The notes: generated by a model from the letters alone, not told the origin. DNA of 64,000 bases from Thalassolituus hydrocarboniclasticus (GCF_025345565.1 NZ_CP054475.1:2138448-2202447), one strand, 5' to 3'. Shown: positions 55,443 through 64,000, counted from the stretch's first letter. Numbers and translations are program-made.

Positions 55443-55655
55443 ATGGCATTACAGGCATACAAAGTGGAACAGGTTCTGGTATTTGCAACCCGTGGTACCG
55501 AAGCCAAGATGCTGGCCGCACCGCTGATACGGCCAATGGAAGAATGGCGTGAAGATGTCGCCGGCTGGGTGGCGCTGCGCTCAGAGCGCGCGCCGGAATT
55601 TGACGAACTGTACGATCCGCAACGCACCGAGCCTTATGTGCACGCCGCATCCTGA
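55443..55655 (+). CDS. small conserved-looking protein (70 aa)
   Basis: 70 residues, not recognised. The frame starts at an ATG with GCGGAGCAAC just upstream and has normal codon use. It is hydrophilic with no membrane segment (RGTEAKMLAAPLIRPMEEW, then ERAPEFDELYDPQRTEPYVH). It converges on the GNAT-peptidase gene with a 22-base overlap of the 3' ends. Its place beside a peptidase-acetyltransferase and an ATP-grasp ligase makes it a possible partner or substrate, but this is only an idea from position. Confidence 0.6.
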   Translation: MALQAYKVEQVLVFATRGTEAKMLAAPLIRPMEEWREDVAGWVALRSERAPEFDELYDPQRTEPYVHAAS

Positions 55656-56758
55656 TCCGGCGGTAACGACCCCGAGAGCAATACCGCCGCTCCGTACTGC
55701 GCGCTGCCGTACTGAATCATACGCGCCAGATTGTCGAGGCTGACCGGCACATAGAGGTTATCGGTCGCCACCTGATCAAGATCGGCATCCACATCCGGGT
55801 CATTGATATAGCCGTAATCATCATCCACCGACACCAGCCACACCCAGTGCGGTGCTTTATTGCGGTTAAGACGCCAGGTACTGATTAACAACAGAATGCG
55901 GTAACCCGCCGCCAGCGCCTGACGCAGGTCATCCACACTTTTATTGCCGACCTCGGTAATAATTCCGGCGTTGTCACAGCGCGTCTGAAAATCATCACCG
56001 ACCAGCTGAATAACCTCACGCTTGTGCGTACTGCGCACACCATCCAGAAACGCCACACGAATATCCGACAGCCACAACCGCACCGCAAAACCACGACTGT
56101 GCGCCGCCAGAGCCAATCCCTGCGGTGAGGTTCCGCCATGACCGGTGGTCAGATAAATAGTGGTTGCCTCGCGCCACAGATTCAGTTCATGCAGACGATT
56201 CAGCACCACACTTTTATCCAGACTGCGCATCGCCATCAGCAAGGCGGCCGGGCCGCAGGTAAAAGGCGTGGTCTGGGCATAAAACGGGATTTTATCCGGT
56301 ACAGGAATCGCGCCGCGCAGGTGTTTTTCCATACGCCAGCCATCGGCACCATCTTCATAATATTGCTTGAGGGTACGCAAACGGCGATAGCCATAACGCT
56401 CATACAATGCCAGAGCGCCAGCGTTATCCTTACGCACTTCAAGACGCATAAACAATACATGACGGGCCAGCGCCCGCTCTTCCACCCAGCGCAGCAATTG
56501 CAGCCCCAGACCCTGTCCGCGGGCCTCAGGTGCAACCGCCAGAGAATATAAACGCGCCAGCGAGGTGCCACGATGAAACAGCACCAGCGCATAGGCCTGA
56601 ATGCCGCCCTGCGGAGAGTCCAGACACCAGAGCTCACTGTGCTCGCTGCGGATAAAATGACGGAAGCGCCGTGCATTCAGACAATCACCGCTGAATACCT
56701 GCGCTTCAAGTGCACTCAACGCCGCAACGTCGCTAATTTCCGCCAGTCGGGGATGCAT
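55634..56758 (-). CDS. GNAT N-acetyltransferase fused to C39-like peptidase
   Basis: 374 residues, a two-domain protein. Residues 1-150 form a GNAT acetyltransferase with the acetyl-CoA loop VAPEARGQGLGLQLL. Residues 155-374 form a papain-like C39 domain with Cys168 in TTPFTCGPAALLMAM and the likely His in APHWVWLVSVDDDYGYINDP. This fusion recurs in Pseudomonas-like bacteria next to a RimK-like ATP-grasp gene, as here (57097). Comparative genomics has proposed that such pairs make, trim or acetylate a peptide, but no product is known. Confidence 0.9.
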   Translation of the reverse strand: MHPRLAEISDVAALSALEAQVFSGDCLNARRFRHFIRSEHSELWCLDSPQGGIQAYALVLFHRGTSLARLYSLAVAPEARGQGLGLQLLRWVEERALARHVLFMRLEVRKDNAGALALYERYGYRRLRTLKQYYEDGADGWRMEKHLRGAIPVPDKIPFYAQTTPFTCGPAALLMAMRSLDKSVVLNRLHELNLWREATTIYLTTGHGGTSPQGLALAAHSRGFAVRLWLSDIRVAFLDGVRSTHKREVIQLVGDDFQTRCDNAGIITEVGNKSVDDLRQALAAGYRILLLISTWRLNRNKAPHWVWLVSVDDDYGYINDPDVDADLDQVATDNLYVPVSLDNLARMIQYGSAQYGAAVLLSGSLPPDQDAACT

Positions 56759-57096
56759 AAAAATCCGTCATTTTCAGAACCAGAAAAGATCAGCCGGTCG
56801 CATAGCGCACGGGCTGACAATGCCGCTGAGCATAGTCTTCGCGCCGGCCGAAAAAAAGTAGCGCCGGCGCTATTTTTTTACTGGCGAAAGTCGCGCCCCC
56901 TGCATACTATGATTTTTCAGCCAGCACTGTTCTGGTGCCGCTGCCTGCTGACACCCGCAACCGTCAGGCGATGGACTGCCCTTTTTCTTACGCCGTAATC
57001 CGGCACGAACCAGAGCGTTGATCCGGAGTCTTACCAAACCCCTTTTCGGGCTCAGCAACCACCTTATTTTATCGGTCTCATTCTGCGGAATATGTT

Positions 57097-58569
57097 ATGA
57101 AACCTTTGCTCGTGCTTGTCGATCAGCTGACGGACTGGAGTCCGTTTTATCCGACCAATCAGGTGATTGCGATTGAGCAATACCTGCGCGACTTCGCCGA
57201 GACCCGCGGCTACGTCATCAACTTGTGCCGCGACTACAGCTACCTGAGCACCGGTTACTATGGTTCTCTGCTGGCCGAAGCCCGTGGCGGTCAGGTATTT
57301 CCGTCGGTGCGCGCCATCCGCGAACTGAACAGCTTTGAATCCGGCCAGCCGCTGCCACTGCGCTATGGGCGCCAGCTCGACAGCCTCTACAAAAAGCGCG
57401 ATGCCGACAGCCAGCAGCTGTCATTACGCATTTATTTTGGTCAGAGCGAACAACCGGAGCTGGCAGCCGTTGCCCGCCGTATTTTTGATACCTTTGGTTT
57501 TCCGGTACTGGATATCACCCTGACCCGCCATCAGCCCGGCGTCTGGACTATCAGCCGCGTGCACTGCTGTTCGCTGGATGATCTGGACGATGCCGGCCAG
57601 ACCCGTTTTGCCGAAGCACTGGATGCTTTCAGCCATAAAATCTGGCGCAACCGCCGTTCGGGCAAACGCTTTAAGTACGACCTCGCCATTCTGCACAACC
57701 CGGAAGAAGCTCTGCCGCCATCCAATAAAGGCGCCTTAAAAGCCTTTGAGAAAGCCGGTAAAGACCTCGGCCTGAATGTCGATTTTATTACCTGGAAAGA
57801 TGCGTCCCGCATCGGTGAATACGACGCGCTGTTTATCCGCGAAACCACCCGTGTGGATCATCACACCTATCAGATAGCCCAGAATGCAGAAAATCAGGGG
57901 CTGCTGGTGATCGACAGCCCGACCGACATTATGCGCTGCTCGAATAAAGTGTATCTGCACGAACGCCTGCAGCGCTTTGAAGTCGACACGCCGAAAACCC
58001 GTCTGATTATGGGTAACCAGCCCTATGATCTCGACGGTCTGATTGCCGAGCTGGGCTTGCCGGTGATTGTTAAGGTGCCGGACGGTTCGTTTTCTATCGG
58101 GGTGGAAAAAGCCAAAGACCGCGAACAACTGATCGAATGCATCGAGCGCCTGAGTCAGCGCTCGGCGATTTTACTGCTGCAGGAATTTATGCCGACCGAT
58201 TACGACTGGCGCATCGGCATTATGGATAACCAGGTGATTTACGCCTGCCGTTATTTTATGGCCAAAAGCCATTGGCAGATTTACAACCACAGTGCCCGCT
58301 CGCATAAATCCGGCAATGCCGATGCAATGTCGGTCGACAAGGTACCGAAGAAGGTCATCAAAACCGCATTGAAAGCCGCAAAATGCATGGGTAATGGTTT
58401 TTACGGTGTTGACCTGAAAGAAAGCGGTGACCGTGCCGTTATTATTGAAGTTAACGACAACCCCAGCATCGACATGGGTGTCGAGGATCTGCACAGCGGC
58501 AGCCTGCTGTATCAACAGATCATGGGCATTATGCTGCGCAAGCTGGACGAGCTGAACGGCCGCCATTAA
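57097..58569 (+). CDS. RimK-family ATP-grasp ligase with RLAN N-terminal domain
   Basis: 490 residues. Residues 1-180 are the RLAN-type N-terminal domain found ahead of some RimK-like ligases (MKPLLVLVDQLTDWSPFYPT). From about 190 an ATP-grasp domain follows, with the nucleotide-binding PVIVKVPDGSFSIGVEKA, LLLQEFMPTDYDWRIGI, and the metal ligands in IIEVNDNPSIDMGVED. ATP-grasp RimK relatives form amide bonds between an acyl-phosphate and an amine, typically adding Glu residues or building a peptide. The GNAT-C39 protein is encoded divergently 338 bases away; that gap holds no further gene. Confidence 0.9.
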   Translation: MKPLLVLVDQLTDWSPFYPTNQVIAIEQYLRDFAETRGYVINLCRDYSYLSTGYYGSLLAEARGGQVFPSVRAIRELNSFESGQPLPLRYGRQLDSLYKKRDADSQQLSLRIYFGQSEQPELAAVARRIFDTFGFPVLDITLTRHQPGVWTISRVHCCSLDDLDDAGQTRFAEALDAFSHKIWRNRRSGKRFKYDLAILHNPEEALPPSNKGALKAFEKAGKDLGLNVDFITWKDASRIGEYDALFIRETTRVDHHTYQIAQNAENQGLLVIDSPTDIMRCSNKVYLHERLQRFEVDTPKTRLIMGNQPYDLDGLIAELGLPVIVKVPDGSFSIGVEKAKDREQLIECIERLSQRSAILLLQEFMPTDYDWRIGIMDNQVIYACRYFMAKSHWQIYNHSARSHKSGNADAMSVDKVPKKVIKTALKAAKCMGNGFYGVDLKESGDRAVIIEVNDNPSIDMGVEDLHSGSLLYQQIMGIMLRKLDELNGRH

Positions 58570-58582
58570 ACCTCTCTTCGCA

Positions 58583-58609
58583 AACACAGAGGTCACGCGC
58601 CTCTGTGTT
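58583..58609 (+). terminator. hairpin after the ATP-grasp gene
   Basis: AACACAGAGG-TCACGCG-CCTCTGTGTT, a perfect 10-bp stem 14 bases past the stop, with only a weak T-run. Confidence 0.6.
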
Positions 58610-58818
58610 CCTTACTGCCACTTTACTGCTCACAACATGTACCGCCAGACAGCTGATCACCAGGGTCTGAACACAAACATTGCCGCATCGGTGTACCGGT
58701 CTAAACTCATAGCCAGAGCACCTCTGAATACTTCAGAGATGCTCTGGCTGCATTCTGTTATCTGCAGAACAGGGAAGCAGCCGACTGCCGGCTATCAGCA
58801 GCCATAATGGAGAGCAGC

Positions 58819-59946
58819 ATGACACCCCAGCCACTTATTTTTATTGTCGACGACGCAGCCGACAACCGCTTACTCCTGCACGGCCTGCTGAAAGATAAAT
58901 ATCGTTTGCTGGAAGCCGATTCCGGTGAGCAATGCATGAAGCTTCTGGAGCAGGAAGAGCCTGATCTGATTTTGCTGGATGTCAGGATGCCCGGCATCAG
59001 TGGCTACAACACCTGTATCGCTATACGCAAACAAGCGAAAAGTAAAAATACGCCGGTGATTTTTGTCTCAGCCAAAGACAGCATCGAAGAGCGTCTGGAG
59101 GGGTTTGAAGCAGGGGCTGATGATTACCTGACCAAGCCGGTCAACGGAACCCTGCTGTTGGAAAAAATAGCCTTTAATCTGGAGCGCGTACTGGCGCGCA
59201 AGCTGGCCATTGCGCAATCACATGAGGCCATGAATGTCGCAATGGAAGCGATGACAAGCTCCAGCGAGCTGGGTCAGATCATCCACTTTGTAAAAGAAGT
59301 TCAGACCATCCAGAAAGGCAACTCTCTTGCCGTCGCCATTATGACCGTTGCGGCACAATTCGGCCTGAACTGCTGTGTGCTGATTGACGAAGCGGAACCG
59401 GTACTGCTGGGCTGCTCCGCAGACTCAATAGAAGCCAGGGTACTGATGAAATTCCGCAATGCCGACCAGCGCATTACCCATCTTGGCGTTCGTACCGTTA
59501 TTCACAGCGGCATGGTGATTATCCTGATCAAGAATATGCCTCTGGACGATGAGGCCCGCTATGGCCGCCTCAAAGACCACCTGGCGGTACTTGCGGATAT
59601 TGCTAATGGCCGCGCACGAGCCATTGCTGCGGAATCCGATATAAGCCAGCAGCGCATACAATTTTTGCGTGACCTGATTGCTCTGGCTGAAGACAACATC
59701 CGCCAGACCAGTAATGAAGTTAACGCCTATACCGAAAGCGTTACTTCGATCGTCAGCGATATGGTTATCCGTCTCGAAGGGATGCTGTTCAGCCTTGGTC
59801 TGGAGGAAGATCAGGAAAAGCAACTGATGAAACTGGCCAATCAGACCACGGCTAAACTGGATGATATGGCTGAAAAAACCAAAGATATGGATGGTAATCT
59901 GAGCAAAATTCTTGAGGCCTTGTACGACCTGCTGGCTCAGCAGTAA
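58819..59946 (+). CDS. response regulator with unclassified helical output region
   Basis: 375 residues from the ATG at 58819, which has GGAGA 6 bases upstream; another ATG at 58807 is in frame. The receiver domain (1-125) is intact: FIVDDAADN, the phospho-acceptor Asp in LILLDVRMPG, VSAKD and the Lys of YLTKPVNG. The remaining about 250 residues contain a helical stretch (120-180), a small alpha/beta part (LNCCVLIDEAEPVLLGCSAD, then IHSGMVIILIKN) and a C-terminal coiled coil. No DNA-binding, GGDEF or methyl-accepting domain is visible. No kinase gene is adjacent. The stop overlaps the convergent glycosyltransferase gene by 10 bases. Confidence 0.85.
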   Translation: MTPQPLIFIVDDAADNRLLLHGLLKDKYRLLEADSGEQCMKLLEQEEPDLILLDVRMPGISGYNTCIAIRKQAKSKNTPVIFVSAKDSIEERLEGFEAGADDYLTKPVNGTLLLEKIAFNLERVLARKLAIAQSHEAMNVAMEAMTSSSELGQIIHFVKEVQTIQKGNSLAVAIMTVAAQFGLNCCVLIDEAEPVLLGCSADSIEARVLMKFRNADQRITHLGVRTVIHSGMVIILIKNMPLDDEARYGRLKDHLAVLADIANGRARAIAAESDISQQRIQFLRDLIALAEDNIRQTSNEVNAYTESVTSIVSDMVIRLEGMLFSLGLEEDQEKQLMKLANQTTAKLDDMAEKTKDMDGNLSKILEALYDLLAQQ

Positions 59947-60971
59947 CACAGCCATTGCTGCCAGGTATCCGCAGAACTTTTCACCTCAGGTAAAGGCCTG
60001 AACTGCTCAGCCAGCACGCCACCTATCATCTGTGCTGCCGCATTCATATCTCCCGGTGTATAGCGGAAAGACGCCGGATACTGCTCGCGATAACACAGAT
60101 CATCGGGCACCACAGGCACAGCACCGGCGCTGACCGCCTCATGCACCGATAACCCCTGAAACTCGTGGATAGCCGTACTGACCACCACCTCAGCAGCCCC
60201 CAACCAGTATTCATAATCCGCGCGACTGACCATAGCGTCGACCAGAATCTGAGCGGAGAACTCCTTGCGGATATGGGTTAATGCCGCCGGTATTTTCTGC
60301 GCCCGTGCGCCCAGCAACGCCAGTTTAAAATCGGCATTCTGTGCTTTCAAAAGCTGCAGCAGCTGTAAAAAAAGCTCCGGCTTTTTGTCGTATTCCCAGC
60401 GGTGACTCCAGAGAATCAGCCCCGGTATTTTTTCACCGCCAGCAACGGCATTGACCGGCACAGGTAAAAGCACCGATTTTTGTCCAAGCCGCGCAGCCAG
60501 ACCAGCCGGCTTACAGTCCGGTAATTTTTTTAACAGCGCATCAACGCCGGTTAAAAACGTCTGGCGGTTAAAATCCGAATTAAATAAACATTCATCGGCC
60601 GCCAGCGCGCCATACAGCTGCACCATTAGCGGGTCAACGGAATTATGCTGCCCCTCCCCCTGCGGATAGGCGAACTGGTTTTCGTGAAAATAATAACTGA
60701 CCGGCACCGCCGCCAGCTGCGGCAACAAGCCTTTAATCGTGGCAATATCCACCATAGAGGTGGCCAGAATACGCTCAGGTTGCCAATCGTGCAGAAGTTC
60801 AGGCAATTCATCCAGCCAGCTCAGCGGATTGCCACGGATGCGCCAGCGATAATAACGTCCGGGTAATTCCAGTACACGCCAGTCGGCGGCTAAATTCTGC
60901 GTCAGCCATTTCGCCCAGCTGGCATGACTGTCAGAACGGTAGGCAGACAGTAACAGTATTTTTTTAGTCAT
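59937..60971 (-). CDS. glycosyltransferase of the tRNA-queuosine alpha-mannosyltransferase (DUF3524/QTMAN) family
   Basis: 344 residues, GT-B fold. The N-terminal LLSAYRSDSHASWAKWLT and the HENQFAYPQG motif (SYYFHENQFAYP) are diagnostic of DUF3524, whose animal member GTDC1/QTMAN mannosylates queuosine in tRNA-Asp. The C-terminal half has the GT4-type donor-site stretch STAIHEFQGLSVHEAVSAGA. It is therefore predicted to glycosylate queuosine, a base whose synthesis enzyme QueF is also encoded in this window. The bacterial activity is an inference. Its ATG overlaps the hipA stop by 4 bases (ATGA), so it is the third gene of a hipB-hipA operon. Confidence 0.85.
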   Translation of the reverse strand: MTKKILLLSAYRSDSHASWAKWLTQNLAADWRVLELPGRYYRWRIRGNPLSWLDELPELLHDWQPERILATSMVDIATIKGLLPQLAAVPVSYYFHENQFAYPQGEGQHNSVDPLMVQLYGALAADECLFNSDFNRQTFLTGVDALLKKLPDCKPAGLAARLGQKSVLLPVPVNAVAGGEKIPGLILWSHRWEYDKKPELFLQLLQLLKAQNADFKLALLGARAQKIPAALTHIRKEFSAQILVDAMVSRADYEYWLGAAEVVVSTAIHEFQGLSVHEAVSAGAVPVVPDDLCYREQYPASFRYTPGDMNAAAQMIGGVLAEQFRPLPEVKSSADTWQQWLCYC

Positions 60972-62296
60972 AACGTCAGACGCAGATTGGCGGTAATTTC
61001 ATTCACCAATGACAAAGGTACACCCTGCTCTTTTGCCAGCTGCGGCCAGCGGGAAACCTGCTCAATGGCCTCATCAATGACCGTATTCAGTTTTTTACGG
61101 CTGAACAACGGACTGAGCTTTTCCAGCGAGAAGATATCCTCACGGGTAAAACCATCACGCTTGCCGTTTAAACTCATCCAATGATTGTTTACCCAGGGAC
61201 TGCCGGGTTTATAGCTGTATGCCAGGTCATAGGCCGGTGCCAGCGACCATTTCCGGTTACGGTACAGAAAGGCGGTATTTTTGGCATGATCATCATGATT
61301 ACGGGCAACAATATTGAACACCATACGGCGCAGAATCTGTTCTGCTTCAGGCGCACTCAGCTTTAACCGGCGCGCCACGGCAAACAATTCGGCGTAGGAA
61401 AAACTGCCCGGTTTTTTATAATCCACATGCGCCAGACCATTAAGCGTCTGCATATGAATTTTGTCGTTACCTTCGCGGTCAAAGCGCCGGGTCAGAAAAT
61501 GGCGGCGATCACCTTCTGCCAATAAATAACAGGGCATCATCTGAATACCGCAGGCCTGCGCCATCTGCGCGTAAACATACTCCATGGCGCCATAACCCAG
61601 CGGGTCACCAAAGGTTTCTGTATTCTGATTGTGCTCGCTGACACCATCAAACTTCATCAGATAATGACTGAACCCTGCCGGTACATCGGTCTGCCCGGAG
61701 CGCGCCTGAGTAAAATCGTCGTTAAAGGCCAATACCGCTTTGGGGCGCGCACCACCAGCACTCATGCCCACCGACAACAGCGCCAGCATGGCTTCTTTAT
61801 CATCCGCACCGTGCTGATCAAGCGTCACCTGAAAATCACTGCGCTTATCGAGAATATCCTGCGCGATTTCCACCAGCGCACGGATTTCTACCTGCTGCGA
61901 GGCATTCAGACTTTTCAGCCGCGTTGCCGGTGCAAATTCCAGCGCACCCATGCCGCGCTTACCTGTGTACTGCAAACGCTGCAATGGCGTGATGCCCTGC
62001 GGGCGCTTACCGCGACTGGCAACCCAGGCATTTAATACCGCATTACCAAAGTCATCCGGCAGCGAGTCGGCAATTAAACCGGGTAAGCCTTTAAAGGTGG
62101 CAAAGCCGAGTTGCGGAAACCGATAAACACCCGCCGCCAGAGGCATTGTCAGAGGTGCCAGTTCGATGCCACTGCGGATAAATTCCGGACTGTATTCGAA
62201 TGCCCCCTGCCCGGTCGTGGTATCAAAGCTGACCGCTCCCACAGAATGGGTGACGGCACCTTCGGCATATTGCACCCGGATCGCCTCCATCACCAT
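60968..62296 (-). CDS. hipA: HipA-family serine/threonine kinase toxin
   Basis: 442 residues, full HipA length. The N-terminal subdomain (FEYSPEFIRSGIELAPLTMP) is followed by the kinase core: GMSAGGARPKAVLAF is the Gly-rich/P-loop-like region, RNHDDHAKN holds the catalytic Asp and APAYDLAYS the metal-binding Asp. HipA kinases phosphorylate translation targets; E. coli HipA inactivates GltX and HipT inactivates TrpS. Here the substrate is unknown. The ATG has GAGGAGG 7 bases upstream and overlaps the hipB stop by 7 bases. It is most likely active as all catalytic residues are present. Confidence 0.93.
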   Translation of the reverse strand: MVMEAIRVQYAEGAVTHSVGAVSFDTTTGQGAFEYSPEFIRSGIELAPLTMPLAAGVYRFPQLGFATFKGLPGLIADSLPDDFGNAVLNAWVASRGKRPQGITPLQRLQYTGKRGMGALEFAPATRLKSLNASQQVEIRALVEIAQDILDKRSDFQVTLDQHGADDKEAMLALLSVGMSAGGARPKAVLAFNDDFTQARSGQTDVPAGFSHYLMKFDGVSEHNQNTETFGDPLGYGAMEYVYAQMAQACGIQMMPCYLLAEGDRRHFLTRRFDREGNDKIHMQTLNGLAHVDYKKPGSFSYAELFAVARRLKLSAPEAEQILRRMVFNIVARNHDDHAKNTAFLYRNRKWSLAPAYDLAYSYKPGSPWVNNHWMSLNGKRDGFTREDIFSLEKLSPLFSRKKLNTVIDEAIEQVSRWPQLAKEQGVPLSLVNEITANLRLTL

Positions 62297-62652
62297 GAAC
62301 CGTCCTCCTCTGCCTGCCCCGTATCAGTAACCTGTTGTCCCAGCCCCAAACCTGAAGCCCGCTGGCGGCGCTTCCCCTGCAGCTTTGCCAGCTGCAAAGG
62401 CGATAAGGTCTGCGGCGGCAAAAACTGATCCAGCTGCGACACCTGATTCAGCGCCTGCAGGACGGCAACAAAGGCTTCCAGCGACGCCTTGCCCTTTTCG
62501 GCATTGATCACGACTTTACGGCTGACACCCGCCTGCTCAGCAACCTGAGCCTGAGTCAGGTCCTGATTCAGCCGTGCCAGCTTCAGCCGTTCACCCAGCA
62601 GCTCACTGAGGGCGGCAGGAGACAGATCGGAATACGACGATACAGACGACAT
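62290..62652 (-). CDS. hipB: HipB-family antitoxin, XRE-type transcriptional regulator
   Basis: About 120 residues from the ATG at 62652 (MSSVSSYSDL), preceded by AGG; an in-frame upstream ATG at 62682 would add 10 residues. The helix-turn-helix is TQAQVAEQAGVSRKVVINAEKGKASLEAF, of the XRE/Cro type. The Gly/Gln-rich C-terminal tail is probably the flexible part that reaches HipA or is degraded. HipB-type proteins bind the kinase and repress the operon through operators upstream, which are visible here (62653-62793). Confidence 0.92.
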   Translation of the reverse strand: MSSVSSYSDLSPAALSELLGERLKLARLNQDLTQAQVAEQAGVSRKVVINAEKGKASLEAFVAVLQALNQVSQLDQFLPPQTLSPLQLAKLQGKRRQRASGLGLGQQVTDTGQAEEDGSW

Positions 62653-62793
62653 AAAGTTACCTAAAAGGGACTTAAAGACCAAAAATGAACATTAAGATCC
62701 CATTATAGGACATTAAAGTCAACGCACCATAAAGACCCTAAAAAGGGACTTTAATAGCAAAAAGGCAAAATAAAGTCCCTAAAAAGGGACTCT
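62653..62793. promoter_or_regulatory. four operator-like palindromes upstream of hipBA
   Basis: Four dyads of the type AAAGTCCCTAAAAAGGGACTTT: 62653-62673 (imperfect, against the start codon), 62692-62716 (imperfect, TCCCATTATAGGA core), 62731-62752 (AAAGACCCTAAAAAGGGACT then TT) and 62772-62793 (AAAGTCCCTAAAAAGGGACT then CT). Their centres are about 41, 37 and 41 bases apart, close to four helical turns. This recalls the multiple operators of E. coli hipBA, but the half-site is AGTCCC rather than TATCC. Confidence 0.75.
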
Positions 62794-62821
62794 ATAGAAT
62801 TGCCATACACTCAGGCCAAAA

Positions 62822-64000
62822 TCAGGCGACCGGTGATGCCCACAGGTCATATTCGTCGGCGTGCTCGATTTCAACCTCAACAAAATCGCCCGGCTGGCAA
62901 TCGAAGAAATCGTTCAGATACACCATACCGTCAATGTTCGGCGCATCGGCGGCAGAACGGGCAACCGCACCCTCTTCGTCCACTTCATCAATGATGACCG
63001 TCATGCGGCTGCCGATTTTACGCTGCAGCTTACGCGCACTGATGGCCTGCTGTGCCTGCATAAAGCGGTCGAAACGCTCCTGCTGGATTTCTTCCGGCAC
63101 ATGGTCCGGCAGATCGTTGGCCTTCGCACCTTCCACCGGACTGTATTTAAAGCAGCCTACGCGGTCGAGCTCCGCTTCTTCCAGCCAGTCAAGCAGCATC
63201 TGGAAGTCTTCTTCGGTTTCACCGGGGAAGCCGACCACAAAGGTGGAACGGATCACCAGATCCGGCACCTGGGCGCGCCATTTATGGATACGCTCCAGCG
63301 TGTTCTCAGCATGGGCCGGACGCTTCATCAGTTTCAGAATACGCGGACTGGCGTGCTGAAACGGGATATCCAGATACGGCAGGATTTTGCCTTCGGCCAT
63401 CAAAGGCATAATGTCATCGACACTTGGGTATGGGTACACATAGTGCAGACGTACCCAGGCACCCAGTTCACCCAGCTCTTTGCACAGATCGTAGAGCTTG
63501 GTTTTAACCGGCTTACCGTCCCAGAAACCGGTACGGTATTTCAGATCGACGCCATACGCCGAGGTGTCCTGCGAAATCACCAGCAGCTCACGGGTACCCG
63601 CCGCCACCAGACGCTTGGCTTCGTCCAGTACATCACCGATCGGACGGCTGACATGCTTGCCGCGCATATCCGGGATAATGCAGAAGGTACAGCTGTGGTT
63701 ACAGCCTTCGGAAATCTTCAGGTAAGAGTAATGACGCGGAGTCAGCTTCACACCCTGCGGCGGCACCAGATCGGTAAAGGGGTTATGTTCCTGTGAAACC
63801 GGCGGCACCCACTCGTGTACAGCGGTCATCACTTCTTCATAGGCCTGCGGGCCGGTAACAGCCAGAATGCCGGGGTTCAGCTCTTTGATGGTCTCGGCAT
63901 CTTTGCCCTTACCCATGCAGCCGGTCACGATCACCTTGCCGTTTTCGGTCATGGCCTCGCGAATGGCATCCAGCGACTCCTGCTTGGCGGCATCAATAAA
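62822..64000 (-). CDS. rimO: ribosomal protein S12 methylthiotransferase (RimO), 5' end beyond window
   Basis: The C-terminal 392 residues are present; the N terminus is cut by the right edge. Alignment in my memory to E. coli RimO places the cut about residue 55, with [20 protein letters not shown] at the edge. The radical-SAM cluster [18 protein letters not shown]-type motif ([13 protein letters not shown]) is intact, followed by [18 protein letters not shown] and the C-terminal TRAM domain ([18 protein letters not shown]). RimO adds a methylthio group to Asp88 of ribosomal protein S12. The gene is transcribed towards hipBA and shares the operator-rich gap. Confidence 0.96.
   Translation of the reverse strand, partial: FIDAAKQESLDAIREAMTENGKVIVTGCMGKGKDAETIKELNPGILAVTGPQAYEEVMTAVHEWVPPVSQEHNPFTDLVPPQGVKLTPRHYSYLKISEGCNHSCTFCIIPDMRGKHVSRPIGDVLDEAKRLVAAGTRELLVISQDTSAYGVDLKYRTGFWDGKPVKTKLYDLCKELGELGAWVRLHYVYPYPSVDDIMPLMAEGKILPYLDIPFQHASPRILKLMKRPAHAENTLERIHKWRAQVPDLVIRSTFVVGFPGETEEDFQMLLDWLEEAELDRVGCFKYSPVEGAKANDLPDHVPEEIQQERFDRFMQAQQAISARKLQRKIGSRMTVIIDEVDEEGAVARSAADAPNIDGMVYLNDFFDCQPGDFVEVEIEHADEYDLWASPVA

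Overview
The window reads as a gammaproteobacterial chromosome, most like the marine Oceanospirillales (Thalassolituus/Oceanobacter type) and with many Pseudomonas-like gene orders: gltX beside tRNA-Ala/Glu, queF near a YadG/YadH exporter and a PA2817-like gene, and GNAT-C39 next to a RimK-like ATP-grasp. This placement is an inference from protein resemblance; no rRNA or species marker is present. Almost all of the sequence is housekeeping chromosome, with two or three accessory patches. There is no prophage, IS element or CRISPR array that I can see.

Layout. 1-1821: Kdo operon (kdsC, a UDP-sugar epimerase, partial kdsB). 2005-4922: translation block with two Ala-Glu tRNA pairs, gltX, tRNA-Ser(GGA) and a tandem repeat that follows the tRNA-Ser 3' end. 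5006-10734: nitroreductase, MASE2-type adenylate cyclase, queF, ABC exporter, PA2817-like protein and two Glu-Gly tRNA pairs. 10918-17074: membrane protein plus a degenerate hybrid histidine kinase, a peroxide-defence set (ohrR, glutathione peroxidase, msrB) and alaA. 17075-17825: a gene-free stretch full of inverted repeats. 17826-21190: pdxB and a molybdopterin oxidoreductase.

21714-40133 is the most unusual part. Three aconitases lie on the same strand within 18.5 kb: a long AcnB, AcnA and a canonical AcnB. Both gaps between them hold accessory DNA on the opposite strand. The first gap has a two-gene McrBC-like restriction system, with a coiled-coil AAA+ ATPase and a DUF2357/PD-(D/E)XK nuclease, followed by an ankyrin lipoprotein flanked by a direct repeat of the acnA leader. 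The second gap has three small AT-rich genes that carry related 3' hairpins.

40367-53347 is envelope and general metabolism: a phosphoethanolamine transferase, two acyltransferases, aspS, an SDR, an HU-like protein with a histone-H1-like tail, a UDG-family protein, an SGNH hydrolase, a GloB-like hydrolase, a HIT protein and a DUF482 protein. 53417-64000 holds a secreted sphingomyelinase-like enzyme, the GNAT-C39 and RimK-like ATP-grasp pair with a 70-residue small ORF, a response regulator, and a three-gene overlapping operon hipB-hipA-DUF3524 (tRNA-queuosine mannosyltransferase family) preceded by four evenly spaced operator-like palindromes. Partial rimO ends the window.

Candidates for under-described biology, in my order: the hipBA operon coupled to a tRNA-queuosine glycosyltransferase homologue; the coiled-coil McrBC-like pair in an aconitase hotspot; the tRNA-Ser-derived repeats resembling the E. 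coli tyrT/rtT locus; and the ATP-grasp/GNAT-peptidase/small-ORF locus. None of these could be tested by homology search here.
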